From the NCBI GenBank assembly GCA_002245855.1, contig NOUX01000008.1, positions 1 through 64,000 of the forward strand: 64,000 bases of DNA. The letters run 5' to 3'. The notes below the pieces were generated by a model, which was not told the origin of the DNA, searched no databases, and saw only the letters and a program-made list of their open reading frames with translations. How positions within the stretch are numbered: the stretch's first letter is position 1; every line of letters begins with the position of its first letter. A program made the translations under genes and the position numbers. This document shows, piece by piece, positions 1 to 8,844 of this stretch. Source of the DNA: Sphingobacterium cellulitidis. GTDB taxonomy: Bacteria > Bacteroidota > Bacteroidia > Sphingobacteriales > Sphingobacteriaceae.

Positions 1-76
1 CCGCGATCCTCCAACGCTACCCTGAGCCTTCCAGAATCGAACCCAGGCCTGCCCTTCTTTCGAATCCTGCGGGCAC
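1..76. other. GC-rich non-coding segment with T-loop-like motifs
   Basis: This stretch is visibly richer in G and C than the rest of the window and has no supportable reading frame. On the minus strand it carries GGGTTCGATTC, which matches the T-loop consensus of tRNAs, and shares the 11-base string TCGAACCCAGG (plus sense) with the T-arm of the adjacent tRNA-Lys. I could not fold a complete tRNA from it: the T-arm stem does not pair. It may be a decayed tRNA copy, an attachment-site scar, or part of a feature that continues left of the window. Confidence 0.25.
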
Positions 77-111
77 AAAAAAAGCCTCACATTTCTGTGA
101 GGCTTTTTTTT
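77..111 (-). terminator. Intrinsic terminator of tRNA-Lys
   Basis: An 8-10 bp stem (GCCTCACA / TGTGAGGC, four-base loop) is flanked by A-runs on the plus strand. Read on the minus strand it is a hairpin followed by a T-run, two bases downstream of the tRNA-Lys 3' end, so it very probably ends the tRNA transcript. Confidence 0.85.
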
Positions 112-112
112 G

Positions 113-185
113 TGATCCCGCTGGGATTCGAACCCAGGACCCATACATTAAAAGTGTATTGCTCTACCAGCTGAGCTACGGAATC
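113..185 (-). tRNA. tRNA-Lys (anticodon UUU)
   Basis: On the minus strand the 73-base gene folds as a standard cloverleaf. The acceptor stem pairs GATTCCG with CGGGATC with one G-T pair. The D-arm contains AGCTCAGCTGGTAGAGC, the anticodon loop reads CTTTTAA (anticodon TTT, lysine), and the T-arm carries GGGTTCGAATCCC. The discriminator base is A and CCA is not encoded. A terminator hairpin follows directly. Confidence 0.95.
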
Positions 186-712
186 GTTGTTCTTTTATCG
201 AGAACCCTTCGTTGTTTGAAGTGATGCAAAGGTAGGTTTTTTCAGGACATTTCACAATCTAAATTTGCTTTTTTTTCAATATTCAATAAAACAGCCTCAT
301 TATAAAAGAATTATTTTTTCTCCAAGCTCCTTTATCCTGCTTCAAAATGATAAAAATAAGCCTTGAGTTCGTCGTTTCTGATGGGAATTTCCCAAAATTA
401 TGGCCATATCTATACCATCCTAGCTAATAAATTCGTGAAATTCTGAAGTAAAAAGGCTAGGAATTTAGGTTTTTGAGGATGGATTTGAGTTTATGGTTTG
501 TGATTTATCTGTTGGACAAACTTAGGGGAATAGTCTGCTTAGGAGGCTGTCAAAAACATTATTAAGTGTTTAACATCTGATTTACAGTAGTTTACAATTT
601 CTTGTAGAGATTTTGTATATGCTTTTTTAGGACACGTATAAACATTGTAGATTCTAAAAAATAGGATACTGGATTAGAAATGAAAAACTTTGGGTAAACA
701 AAAACGAAGTCT
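186..712. other. Intergenic region without recognisable gene
   Basis: About 530 bases between the tRNA-Lys 5' end and the zinc-ribbon protein gene. It is AT-rich with stops in all frames. I see no tRNA, repeat, hairpin terminator or clear Bacteroidetes -7/-33 promoter here. A short string near 541 (AGGAGGCTGTCAAAAAC) resembles the ends of some insertion sequences but has no partner copy nearby. Confidence 0.6.
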
Positions 713-1048
713 ATGTTTTTCATATTCGGATTAAGAAAAGCTCGTATAGGAAGTCAGGTTTCAAATTTACCTTGCTCCTATTGTCAACAATCAGGTACTC
801 TTGCCTATGTTGCCTATCAGAACTACTTTCATGTGTTTTGGATTCCATTATTTCCGCTTTGGAAGGAAACCCATTCTGTTTGTGTTCACTGTAGACAGCA
901 GAAAAGGTCAGGAGAATTTAGTCCGGAAATGAAACTGGAAGCAGCGGAGTTAAAAAGGAAGTCTAAAACACCATTTTACACCTATGCATTGATATCCATA
1001 GTCCTTCTATTATTTATAGTCAGTGTAATTGTACATTCATTTAAATAA
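713..1048 (+). CDS. Zinc-ribbon membrane protein
   Basis: A 111-residue protein with two CxxC knuckles (C21/C24 and C57/C60) separated by an aromatic-proline segment (residues 38-50, FHVFWIPLFPLWK), the pattern of the small zinc-ribbon proteins common in Bacteroidetes and Firmicutes. A single hydrophobic helix at about residues 88-108 anchors it in the membrane, leaving the zinc-binding part probably cytoplasmic. The biochemical role of this family is not known. It is followed after 12 bases by a small integral membrane protein on the same strand, so the two are probably cotranscribed. Confidence 0.8.
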   Translation: MFFIFGLRKARIGSQVSNLPCSYCQQSGTLAYVAYQNYFHVFWIPLFPLWKETHSVCVHCRQQKRSGEFSPEMKLEAAELKRKSKTPFYTYALISIVLLLFIVSVIVHSFK

Positions 1049-1060
1049 AAATCAAATATC

Positions 1061-1381
1061 ATGAACAACAAAACCTTATCTATCGTCGCTTACATCACAT
1101 TAATTGGATGGTTAATTGCTTATTTCTCAGGTAAAGAGAAAGCAGATGACTTCTTGAAATATCACTTGAAACAAGGATTGGCCATATTCGTTTTCGGATT
1201 ATTATTGGGTATCGTCCTAAATATCTTAATGATGCTAACTGGCATTTACGCCTTGGGATATATTGGTCTGATCAATATTGTGTTAATGATTATTGGAATG
1301 ATTAATGCATCCAATGGGGTAATGAAACCACTTCCAATTATTGGCAAATGGGCAGAGACAAAATTTCCATTTTTAGCATAA
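1061..1381 (+). CDS. DUF4870/Tic20-like small integral membrane protein
   Basis: A 106-residue protein with three predicted membrane segments (about 7-22, 38-60 and 68-88). It contains a YHLKQGL motif after the first helix, as in DUF4870-type proteins that annotation pipelines call 'import component protein'. The motif and loop layout support the family, not a transport function. It sits 12 bases after the zinc-ribbon gene and 60 bases before a DUF3829 lipoprotein gene, so a small envelope operon is plausible. Confidence 0.75.
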   Translation: MNNKTLSIVAYITLIGWLIAYFSGKEKADDFLKYHLKQGLAIFVFGLLLGIVLNILMMLTGIYALGYIGLINIVLMIIGMINASNGVMKPLPIIGKWAETKFPFLA

Positions 1382-1441
1382 CATGATTTTTTCATAAAAA
1401 AACTATACAAAACAAGATATACACTTAATAAACAAAACATT

Positions 1442-2395
1442 ATGAAAATCAACAGCATTCTAATAGGCAGTTTACTAACTGTTTCCCTGATGGCAAGTTG
1501 TAATAATTCAGGGTCCAAAACTGGAGAGTCAGAAAGCTCAGGTGGAGGACTATTTAGCAACAAAGATGATGACAAGAAAGAAGCCAATGAGATCATAGCG
1601 TTTAACAATTCTATTGTTAAAGTGAATAACACTCAAGGTTCAGCCATCCGAACATTTGTCAGTAATTTCGATCAATTTGAGCAATATGTAAAAGAGAGCA
1701 ATGAGAATTCAAGTCAAATCGTTCGCATTGCTCCACTTATGGTATTCCCTCCAATTGTCCATGATTTAAAGGGAATTGTTTATCCAGATGGATTGAGCAA
1801 AGATTTTAAACCCTTGGTAGACCAGCTTTCAAGCAGCTTTGATGCAATCAAGGAAATTCACAAAGAAGTTAGTGCCTATAAGTCTGCCGAAGATTGGAAA
1901 GAGGATAAAGGCAAGAAGCTCGTAGAGTTTCGGGAAAAAGCAACTGCGGAAATCAATAAGAATCAAGATGCTGCAGCACAGATATTTGCCAAATTAAAAC
2001 CATTAGCAGATAAGGCTGAAGAAACCATATTAGAAGGAAATCCATTGAAGAGTCAATTCATTCGTTCCAAGAGGTTACTTGATTTAGTTCAGGAAACTAC
2101 CGTAATGGCTTATGAAGCTGAAGATTTAAATAAGCTTAAAGCTGATTTCAAAAAGAGCTACTCTGAAATTGAAAAGGATTATAACGATAACAAGAGCGAT
2201 GAATTGCCTAAGGACTATCAATCGAAGGCAAGAACTTTCGGCATGTATAACGATGCAATCAATGAGTATTTAGGTAAAATGAGGATTGTTCAGCGGGAAT
2301 TGGATGCAGGAACGGACATTTCAGAGACAGCAATAACAAGTTTGGATAATGCATCCCAGAATGCATTGAGAAGTTACAATTCCTTTGTTGATTAA
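1442..2395 (+). CDS. DUF3829 lipoprotein
   Basis: A 317-residue lipoprotein. The signal peptide ends in the lipobox LMASC with the lipidated cysteine at residue 20, followed by a Ser/Gly/Asp/Lys-rich linker. The mature part is helical and charged (about residues 48-317) and matches the general look of DUF3829 proteins, which have no assigned activity. The polar linker after Cys20 is typical of an envelope-anchored protein. The following lipoprotein gene starts 26 bases after the stop and is probably in the same transcript. Confidence 0.75.
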   Translation: MKINSILIGSLLTVSLMASCNNSGSKTGESESSGGGLFSNKDDDKKEANEIIAFNNSIVKVNNTQGSAIRTFVSNFDQFEQYVKESNENSSQIVRIAPLMVFPPIVHDLKGIVYPDGLSKDFKPLVDQLSSSFDAIKEIHKEVSAYKSAEDWKEDKGKKLVEFREKATAEINKNQDAAAQIFAKLKPLADKAEETILEGNPLKSQFIRSKRLLDLVQETTVMAYEAEDLNKLKADFKKSYSEIEKDYNDNKSDELPKDYQSKARTFGMYNDAINEYLGKMRIVQRELDAGTDISETAITSLDNASQNALRSYNSFVD

Positions 2396-2421
2396 TTTGA
2401 AAAATCTAATAGCTTAATAAT

Positions 2422-3585
2422 ATGCAGAATTCAGGCAGGAAAATTAGAAGTATAATTATATGGACTTTATTATCCAGCGTCGCTGTACTAGCCGGTTGTT
2501 CAGATACGGCAAATAAGAAAAAAGAATTTAGCTGGGATAGCGAAGTGGCTAGTATGACTGGAAAGGACCTGAAAGAATGGTTACGGAAGGCTCCATTTCA
2601 AAATGAATTGAAGGCCGAAGGGGATAACAAGATTTTATTTACAAATGCGGAACAGGTATTTCCATTTATTGGTAAATATTACAATAGCGTAGAGTTACAA
2701 AGAATCAATAGTGGCAACCCTCAGCAAGATCATATTTATCAAACTGAATCGATACTTTTTCAGGATCCAAAATGGGGCGATCTATTTGTGAATGGGGTTT
2801 TACTATATAGTAATGATGAGTTATTCTTGAAAAATGGGGAGGTTTCTATGGGGGATCCACTTTTTGAAGGAAAGGATGCAGTTTTCAATACTTATCATTC
2901 GGATTTGAGCGAAACCCAGGTGCACTCAAAAACCGATAATTCTAAAAATGCTTTGTATTGGGGATATGCCTCCAATAGGAGTTTTCTTTTGGCCTTTTAT
3001 CAGAAGGCGAACCTAGCTTTTGAAGCTGTAATTCCATTGATCAACAATGACAGCTTAGGAACATTAAATAAGCTAAAAGAATTAGAACAGGCCATGGGGC
3101 TTAAGATTCCAGAATGGGCAAATGCAACGGTTGATCAAATTGCAACAACTTCTGGTTCAGGAACCTTTTGGAATGATCCGTTTTTAGGAATATTTATGGT
3201 AAAGCAATTTATGCCTTCGGTTTTTTTGAACATGCGATATACTGACTTCAAGGAGCAACCGGGTCCGGAAGATTCCTATACCTTTAAAGCAATGAATGGT
3301 TCGGCAGAAGCTGATTTTAAAATCGCATTGGTTCCTAATACTCTGGATAAAGAAAGTTTTGAAAAACAGCATAAGGACCTTCCGCATTACGAATATTTTT
3401 ATCAGAAGACCTATTATCAGGAAGAACAACAAGGTGATAGAACGGTAGGGAAAGCTTACTGTTTCTATACGAAAGATAAATCTTTGGAAATCAATTATAG
3501 TTACCCTAGTCAAGATGAGAAATTAAAAAGTCAAGTACACATGATTTTAAAATACTTGAAGGTTAACACGACCATGGTCTACTAA
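2422..3585 (+). CDS. Putative lipoprotein of unknown function
   Basis: A 387-residue protein with an N-terminal signal (residues 7-25) ending in LAGC, lipid Cys at 26. The rest is soluble and mixed alpha/beta with many aromatic residues. I do not recognise a family. Its position behind the DUF3829 lipoprotein and ahead of a strong terminator suggests it closes a four-gene envelope operon (713-3585). Function is not assigned. Confidence 0.75.
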   Translation: MQNSGRKIRSIIIWTLLSSVAVLAGCSDTANKKKEFSWDSEVASMTGKDLKEWLRKAPFQNELKAEGDNKILFTNAEQVFPFIGKYYNSVELQRINSGNPQQDHIYQTESILFQDPKWGDLFVNGVLLYSNDELFLKNGEVSMGDPLFEGKDAVFNTYHSDLSETQVHSKTDNSKNALYWGYASNRSFLLAFYQKANLAFEAVIPLINNDSLGTLNKLKELEQAMGLKIPEWANATVDQIATTSGSGTFWNDPFLGIFMVKQFMPSVFLNMRYTDFKEQPGPEDSYTFKAMNGSAEADFKIALVPNTLDKESFEKQHKDLPHYEYFYQKTYYQEEQQGDRTVGKAYCFYTKDKSLEINYSYPSQDEKLKSQVHMILKYLKVNTTMVY

Positions 3586-3622
3586 AGAAGAAAATAATTG
3601 TATAGTATAGTTTATTAAGTGG

Positions 3623-3655
3623 AAAACCCCTAAGGTCGATGACCGAAGGGGTTTT
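3623..3655. terminator. Bidirectional intrinsic terminator
   Basis: AAAACCCC and GGGGTTTT enclose an inner GGTC/GACC hairpin, with a T-run to the right and A-run to the left. It lies between the converging lipoprotein gene (ends 3585) and hydrolase gene (ends 3678), so it can serve both strands. Confidence 0.8.
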
Positions 3656-3677
3656 TTATTAAAAATAGAGAATAGAC

Positions 3678-4286
3678 TTATTTAAAGATGGTTTCATTAA
3701 CGATTTGGATTTCATCCTGGGAGATGGTATGACCCATATTCGGATAAATCTTTTCGTTGACTACCGCGCCAAGTTTTTCCATAAGTTTACTACTTTCTTG
3801 TACTCTTTCTACTGGCACATGGAAATCGGGATCACTTGTACCAATAAAGACTTTTGTTCCTTCAAAATCACCGCTGTAATTTTCAAGATTGAGCTCCTCA
3901 CCTATCAATCCTCCTGTGAAGGCAATAATACCACCATATTTCATGGCATTTCTAGTGCTATATTCCAAGGTTAAGCAAGCGCCTTGAGAGAATCCTAGGA
4001 TATAAATGTTGTCCGTTGTAATTCCTTTAGATTTTGCGAGATCCACAGCTTGTTGGATTAATTCCAATGCTATATCCAACTTAGGTTGGTTTGAGGACAC
4101 TGGAGCAATAAAAGAATTCGGATACCAAGTATTTTGATCAGCTTCAGGTCCGATCAGCAAATAATCCTGAACGTTTAGATACTCTGATAAACCCATAATA
4201 TCTCTGGCAGACCCACCTCTACCATGAATCATGATTAATGCTTTGCTGGGATTTTCAGTATTCCCAGCTTGATATATATTTGCCAT
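3678..4286 (-). CDS. MhqD-like phospholipase/carboxylesterase family hydrolase
   Basis: A 202-residue alpha/beta hydrolase with no signal peptide. The catalytic triad can be read directly: Ser100 in the elbow GFSQGA, Asp152 in TSDPDFH, and His186 in NMGHTI. HGRGG (residues 21-25) forms the oxyanion loop. Length and motifs fit the carboxylesterase family that includes Bacillus MhqD. It lies 16 bases downstream of a ring-cleaving dioxygenase on the same strand, the same pairing as B. subtilis mhqE-mhqD, where the enzymes protect against quinones and catechols. The substrate here is inferred from that context, not shown. Confidence 0.85.
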   Translation of the reverse strand: MANIYQAGNTENPSKALIMIHGRGGSARDIMGLSEYLNVQDYLLIGPEADQNTWYPNSFIAPVSSNQPKLDIALELIQQAVDLAKSKGITTDNIYILGFSQGACLTLEYSTRNAMKYGGIIAFTGGLIGEELNLENYSGDFEGTKVFIGTSDPDFHVPVERVQESSKLMEKLGAVVNEKIYPNMGHTISQDEIQIVNETIFK

Positions 4287-4302
4287 TTTAAACTCCTTTC
4301 AA

Positions 4303-5238
4303 TTATTTTAATATTGGTAATACATTTTCAATTGCAGCACGTTGGCTTTCATACTGTCTAGGTAATTTCAATGAGTTACCCAATTCTGCAAGTGGTTCAT
4401 CCACATCAAAACCTGGATTTTCAGTAGCAATTTCGAACAATACGCCTCCTGGTTCACGGAAATATAAGGAGTGGAAGTAATCTCTATCAATTTGAGGGGT
4501 AATTTGTAACCCAGCACTCATAATTTTTTCACGTAATTCCATTTGATCCACATCATCTTTAACGCGGAAGGCAATATGGTGATTTGTACCAGCCGTATTT
4601 ACACCTCTACCTGCATTTTCATCCACTAGGATATCAATGTAATTAGCAGTGTCAATATTTTTGGATTTGAATCTATAGCGATTACCTTCTTGAGCGATTT
4701 GATCATAGTCCAACAAATCTGTTAATACTTTTGCAGTAGGATCCAATTCTCTTAAAGTCAAGGTACTGTTATGAAAACCTTTAGTTGCAAAATCAGTAGA
4801 AACCTCATCGGTTGCCCATCCGGTTCTATTATCGATTTCTTTAGGAACTACGATGGATAAGTTCAATCCATCAGGATCTAAGAATGGGTAATAGATTTCA
4901 CCAAATCTTTCTACTGGATCAGCGGTCAACACATTGTTTTTTCCTAATCTATCTTTCCAGAATTCAGCACTATTTTCAGGCACGGCATAGGCAATTTCAG
5001 TTGCCATTCCAGCACCCGTTTTACCTTTACCAATTCCTTCCCAAGGGAAGAAAGTCAAGATGGTACCTGCATTTCCTTTTTCATCACCATAGTAAAAGTG
5101 GTAAGTTCCAGGGTCGTCAAAGTTGACAGTTTTTTTCACCATACGAAGACCAAGAACCTTGGTATAAAAATCGTAGTTACGTTGAGCCAAATTAGCGATG
5201 GCTGTTATGTGGTGTAATCCTAATACTTTATTATTCAT
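4303..5238 (-). CDS. Ring-cleaving dioxygenase, MhqO/MhqE type (VOC superfamily)
   Basis: A 311-residue protein made of two VOC (glyoxalase-fold) halves. The first begins LGLHHITAIA (His9/His10) and the second contains TNHHIAFRV (His220/His221) and LFEIAT (Glu269). His, His and Glu at these positions form the usual metal site of extradiol-type dioxygenases. It heads a two-gene operon with the MhqD-like hydrolase. By analogy to Bacillus mhq genes it would open hydroquinone or catechol rings formed from quinone stress. It diverges from the sulfide:quinone oxidoreductase gene across 180 bases, which must hold both promoters. Confidence 0.87.
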   Translation of the reverse strand: MNNKVLGLHHITAIANLAQRNYDFYTKVLGLRMVKKTVNFDDPGTYHFYYGDEKGNAGTILTFFPWEGIGKGKTGAGMATEIAYAVPENSAEFWKDRLGKNNVLTADPVERFGEIYYPFLDPDGLNLSIVVPKEIDNRTGWATDEVSTDFATKGFHNSTLTLRELDPTAKVLTDLLDYDQIAQEGNRYRFKSKNIDTANYIDILVDENAGRGVNTAGTNHHIAFRVKDDVDQMELREKIMSAGLQITPQIDRDYFHSLYFREPGGVLFEIATENPGFDVDEPLAELGNSLKLPRQYESQRAAIENVLPILK

Positions 5239-5418
5239 TTTCTATTCCTTTCAATTATTACTGTTGTTAATAGTTTTTGTTTTTTGATACTACAAATATC
5301 CGCAATGCTTTGTAGCGAAACATTGATGTATGATAAGAAGTAAAAGTCTTTGGTAACATTTGTTACATTCCTTCTGATTTTTCCCACTTAACTTTAATAA
5401 TAACCAAAAAATAAACTT

Positions 5419-6681
5419 ATGGATACGCATTATAAGATCATTATAATCGGTGGTGGGACTGCGGGGATTATGACTGCTGCACAATTATTAAAGAAGGATC
5501 AGAATTTAGAAATTGCGATAATAGATCCAGCCAAGAAGCATTATTATCAACCAGCATGGACATTGGTAGGTGCTGGAGCCTATGATTTTGATAAGACTGT
5601 AAAGCCGATGAAGGAGTTGATTCCGGATGGCTGCACATGGATCAAGCAATCTGTCACGTCCTTTCTGCCGGAGCAAAATAGTATTCAATTAGATAATGGA
5701 GAGATATTAGGTTATGATTATTTAGTAGTAGCCTGCGGATTAGTCAATGACCTGAGCTTAATTGAAGGGTTGGAAGAAGCGGTTAATAAAGGCGTGGTAT
5801 GCAGTAATTATATTGACCCTAATTATACCTGGCAATGTATCCAGAATTTCAAAGGCGGGAATGCCATCTTTACCCAACCCACTACACCTATAAAATGTGG
5901 TGGAGCTCCTCAAAAGATTATGTATCTAGCTTGTGATTATTTTAAGAAGAATAATCTATCCGACAAGGCGAATGTAACTTTTGCAACACCAGGTACGGTC
6001 ATATTTGGCGTCAAAGTAATTGCGGATACACTGATGAAGGTGATTGACCGCTATAACATCAATTTCAAGCCATATTATGCGCCTGTAAAAATAGATTCCA
6101 AGAAGAAGATTGTCACGTTCAAAAACACGAATCCAAAGGATAACGAATGTGTCATTAACCAAGGGGATTCTGCAGATCCTGCAAAACCGATGGAACAATT
6201 TGTGGAGATGCATTTTGATTTACTGCATTTAGCACCACCGCAAACAGCTCCAAAATTTGTTAAGGAATCTACATTGGTAAATGAAGCTGGTTGGTTGGAT
6301 GTGGATATCAATAGCATGCAGCATAAGAAATTTGCCAATATTTTTGGTTTAGGCGATGTAGCTGGACTTCCAACTGCGAAAACAGGTGCTGCAATTCGAA
6401 AACAAGCTCCTGTTGTGGTCGATAATCTGATGAAACTAATGGAGCATAAGACAGCAGATAACAAGTCTTATGAGGGCTATTCATCCTGTCCATTGGTGAC
6501 AGGATATGGTAAAATGGTGCTGGCTGAATTCAATTACAAGAATGAATTCACCCCAGATCCAAAATTAAAACAAATGCTTGTCAGAGACAGTAGTAAAGAG
6601 CATTGGCGATTATGGTTATTAAAAAAATACATTCTACCCTACCTATATTGGAATAAAATGCTGAAAGGCGAGGATGTTTAA
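5419..6681 (+). CDS. sqr: Sulfide:quinone oxidoreductase, type II-like
   Basis: A 420-residue FAD-dependent disulfide oxidoreductase. The N-terminal FAD-binding motif is IIIIGGGTAGIM (about residues 7-18), and a second FAD motif FGLGDVAGLP lies near residue 313. Two cysteines in conserved settings, Cys160 (PIKCGGAPQK) and Cys357 (SSCPLVTGYGK), match the redox pair of type II SQR, the class that includes the mitochondrial enzyme. It would oxidise sulfide and pass electrons to the quinone pool at the membrane; the C-terminal aromatic helix (about 396-412) fits membrane docking. No persulfide dioxygenase or rhodanese gene is adjacent. The neighbouring divergent quinone-stress genes suggest a possible quinone link. 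Confidence 0.87.
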   Translation: MDTHYKIIIIGGGTAGIMTAAQLLKKDQNLEIAIIDPAKKHYYQPAWTLVGAGAYDFDKTVKPMKELIPDGCTWIKQSVTSFLPEQNSIQLDNGEILGYDYLVVACGLVNDLSLIEGLEEAVNKGVVCSNYIDPNYTWQCIQNFKGGNAIFTQPTTPIKCGGAPQKIMYLACDYFKKNNLSDKANVTFATPGTVIFGVKVIADTLMKVIDRYNINFKPYYAPVKIDSKKKIVTFKNTNPKDNECVINQGDSADPAKPMEQFVEMHFDLLHLAPPQTAPKFVKESTLVNEAGWLDVDINSMQHKKFANIFGLGDVAGLPTAKTGAAIRKQAPVVVDNLMKLMEHKTADNKSYEGYSSCPLVTGYGKMVLAEFNYKNEFTPDPKLKQMLVRDSSKEHWRLWLLKKYILPYLYWNKMLKGEDV

Positions 6682-6724
6682 TCCCAATATAGAATTCTAC
6701 CTATATTTTTTTAAAATTAGCGAT

Positions 6725-6764
6725 GTAAACTGGTCAGCAGCTTTGTTGGCCAGTTTCTTTTTTT
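6725..6764 (+). terminator. Intrinsic terminator after sqr
   Basis: AAACTGGTC and GGCCAGTTT pair around a 12-base loop, followed by a run of T (CTTTTTTT). It lies about 45 bases after the sqr stop codon. Confidence 0.75.
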
Positions 6765-6940
6765 ACCCTTCCCTTTACTGCATCCATAGTTTTGCTTGTA
6801 ATATTTTTAATAATTAAGGAAGAATCCGTTAAAATAATTGGGTAATTCTTAATCCATTAGAGATATAAATACTATTTTTAAGGGAATTACGTATTGCAAA
6901 AACGATACACCTAAATCTAAAAACGAAAACAAACTAACTT

Positions 6941-8791
6941 ATGATGAAAAGAACCATTGCTATTGCATGTTTGATTGCTGCTTCATTTTCGGAGGGGAAT
7001 GCGCAGAATTGGGCTCCTGTTCGGGATAAGATCCTAAGTCCTTGGGCAGAGCAAGTTACTCCAGAGAATGCACATCGGGAATATCCGAGACCACAATTGG
7101 AGCGGAACAACAATTGGCAGAATCTGAATGGATTATGGAAATACAAGATCACGAATAAGGATCAAAAAGAGATTCCTACGGCTTGGGATGGGGATATCCT
7201 AGTTCCATTTGCTGTAGAATCAGCCTTATCTGGGGTGGCAAAACGGGTTACTAAAGATGATGCCTTATGGTATTACAGCAAGATTAGCATTGATAAGAAA
7301 CTAAATAAAGGAAAGATATTTTTAAATTTCGGGGCTGTAGACTGGGAATGTGACATTTATGTTAACGGTCAACATGTTGGTAATCATCAAGGTGGATTTG
7401 ATCCATTTAGTATTGATATCAGTAATGCCATTAAAAAAGGTAAAACTCAGGATATTGCCATCAGGGTTTGGGACCCGACTTCCGATGGTCCCCAACCACG
7501 AGGTAAGCAAATCAACAATCCACATGGCATCTGGTACACCCCAGTATCAGGAATTTGGCAGACGGTATGGTTGGAATCAGTTCCAGAAACCCATATCGTA
7601 AGTACCAAGCAAACTCCGGATGTAGATCAATCCGTATTGAAAATATCAACGGAGGTGGCGTCGGCAAAAGCGGGAGATGAAATTCTGGTTGAGGCTTATG
7701 ATAATAACAATAAAATCGCTGAAGTAAAATCTACTGCTGGCGAGGAGGCACAATTAAAGTTAAGCAATCCACAATTATGGTCTCCGAATTCACCAAAATT
7801 ATATGACTTAAAGGTCAAAGTATTAAGAAAAGGTAAGGTGATTGACGAAGCGAAGTCCTATTTTGCGATGCGCAAGATCAGTGTTAAGAAGGATGGCAGC
7901 GGCATACAACGCATGTACCTGAATGATGAGTTTGTTTTTCATTACGGACCATTGGATCAAGGTTGGTGGCCAGATGGATTACATACAGCACCTTCGGATG
8001 AGGCCTTAAAGTATGATGTGGAAAAAACGAAGGAGATGGGTTTTAATATGATTAGAAAGCATATTAAAGTTGAACCAGCTCGTTGGTATAGGCATTGTGA
8101 CAGCATTGGAATTATGGTTTGGCAAGATATGCCAAGTGGGGATCTTGGTGGAAATATTTGGGATATGAACCCAGGGAAGATCCGTCCGGGCAAACATGAT
8201 AAAGATCGTACTCCAGAATCAGAAGCTATTTATAGAAAAGAATGGAAATCAATTATGTCTACCCTGCACAACTTTCCATCGATCGTAGTTTGGGTACCAT
8301 TCAATGAGGCTTGGGGTCAGTTTAAAACGAAAGAGATTGTTGATTGGACTATTCAAAATGACCCATCCAGATTAGTCAATGGGGCATCAGGAGGTAACTT
8401 TGGAGCACCAGGTCATATTTTTGACATCCATAATTACCCAGATGCTGCGATGCCGAGTCCGGAATTATTTGGGGATCAATATGTATTGGTATTAGGAGAA
8501 TATGGTGGCTTAGGATTACCTGTTGAAGGTCATACCTGGCAACAAAAAGACAACTGGGGCTATCAATCCTTCAAAAATCCTGAGGAATTGAAAAATAGAT
8601 ATCAAGAAGTAGTCAGTGATCTAAGTAAATTAATTCCATTAGGATTGTCTGGCGGGGTTTATACGCAGACAACGGATGTTGAAATTGAGACCAATGGTTT
8701 GATGACCTATGACCGTAAAGTCATGAAAATTCCAGCCAATGAGCTTAAAGAAATTCATAGCAAGTTGTATCAGAAAGACTTGGTGAAGTAA
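6941..8791 (+). CDS. Secreted glycoside hydrolase family 2 protein (beta-glycosidase)
   Basis: A 616-residue exported protein. A signal peptide (to about residue 22, EGNAQ) is followed by a GH2 sugar-binding jelly-roll domain, an immunoglobulin-like domain (about 215-310) and a TIM-barrel. The acid/base Glu456 is in the motif WVPFNEAWGQ and the likely nucleophile Glu520 in LGEYGG. It is shorter than LacZ-type enzymes because it lacks the C-terminal beta domains. The exact sugar (galactose, glucuronate, mannose or other) cannot be told from sequence alone. It is a single gene with its own terminator and no SusC/SusD partner alongside. Confidence 0.87.
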   Translation: MMKRTIAIACLIAASFSEGNAQNWAPVRDKILSPWAEQVTPENAHREYPRPQLERNNNWQNLNGLWKYKITNKDQKEIPTAWDGDILVPFAVESALSGVAKRVTKDDALWYYSKISIDKKLNKGKIFLNFGAVDWECDIYVNGQHVGNHQGGFDPFSIDISNAIKKGKTQDIAIRVWDPTSDGPQPRGKQINNPHGIWYTPVSGIWQTVWLESVPETHIVSTKQTPDVDQSVLKISTEVASAKAGDEILVEAYDNNNKIAEVKSTAGEEAQLKLSNPQLWSPNSPKLYDLKVKVLRKGKVIDEAKSYFAMRKISVKKDGSGIQRMYLNDEFVFHYGPLDQGWWPDGLHTAPSDEALKYDVEKTKEMGFNMIRKHIKVEPARWYRHCDSIGIMVWQDMPSGDLGGNIWDMNPGKIRPGKHDKDRTPESEAIYRKEWKSIMSTLHNFPSIVVWVPFNEAWGQFKTKEIVDWTIQNDPSRLVNGASGGNFGAPGHIFDIHNYPDAAMPSPELFGDQYVLVLGEYGGLGLPVEGHTWQQKDNWGYQSFKNPEELKNRYQEVVSDLSKLIPLGLSGGVYTQTTDVEIETNGLMTYDRKVMKIPANELKEIHSKLYQKDLVK

Positions 8792-8796
8792 AATAA

Positions 8797-8825
8797 TAAA
8801 GGCCGTAATAAAATACGGCCTTTAC
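8797..8825. terminator. Intrinsic terminator between GH2 and baeRF genes
   Basis: AAAGGCCGTA and TACGGCCTTT pair around a short A/T loop, between two converging genes. The A- and T-flanks make it usable from both directions. Confidence 0.75.
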
Positions 8826-8844
8826 TTTTAATTATAGAAGTAGA

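Noticed and set aside
1..76. Second complete tRNA gene
   Set aside because: T-loop-like motifs are present but the T-arm and acceptor stems do not pair.
538..556. Insertion-sequence end-like string AGGAGGCTGTCAAAAAC
   Set aside because: No inverted partner, no target duplication and no transposase fragment nearby.
6075..6464. 129-codon open frame antisense to the sulfide:quinone oxidoreductase
   Set aside because: Entirely inside a gene with intact catalytic motifs on the other strand.
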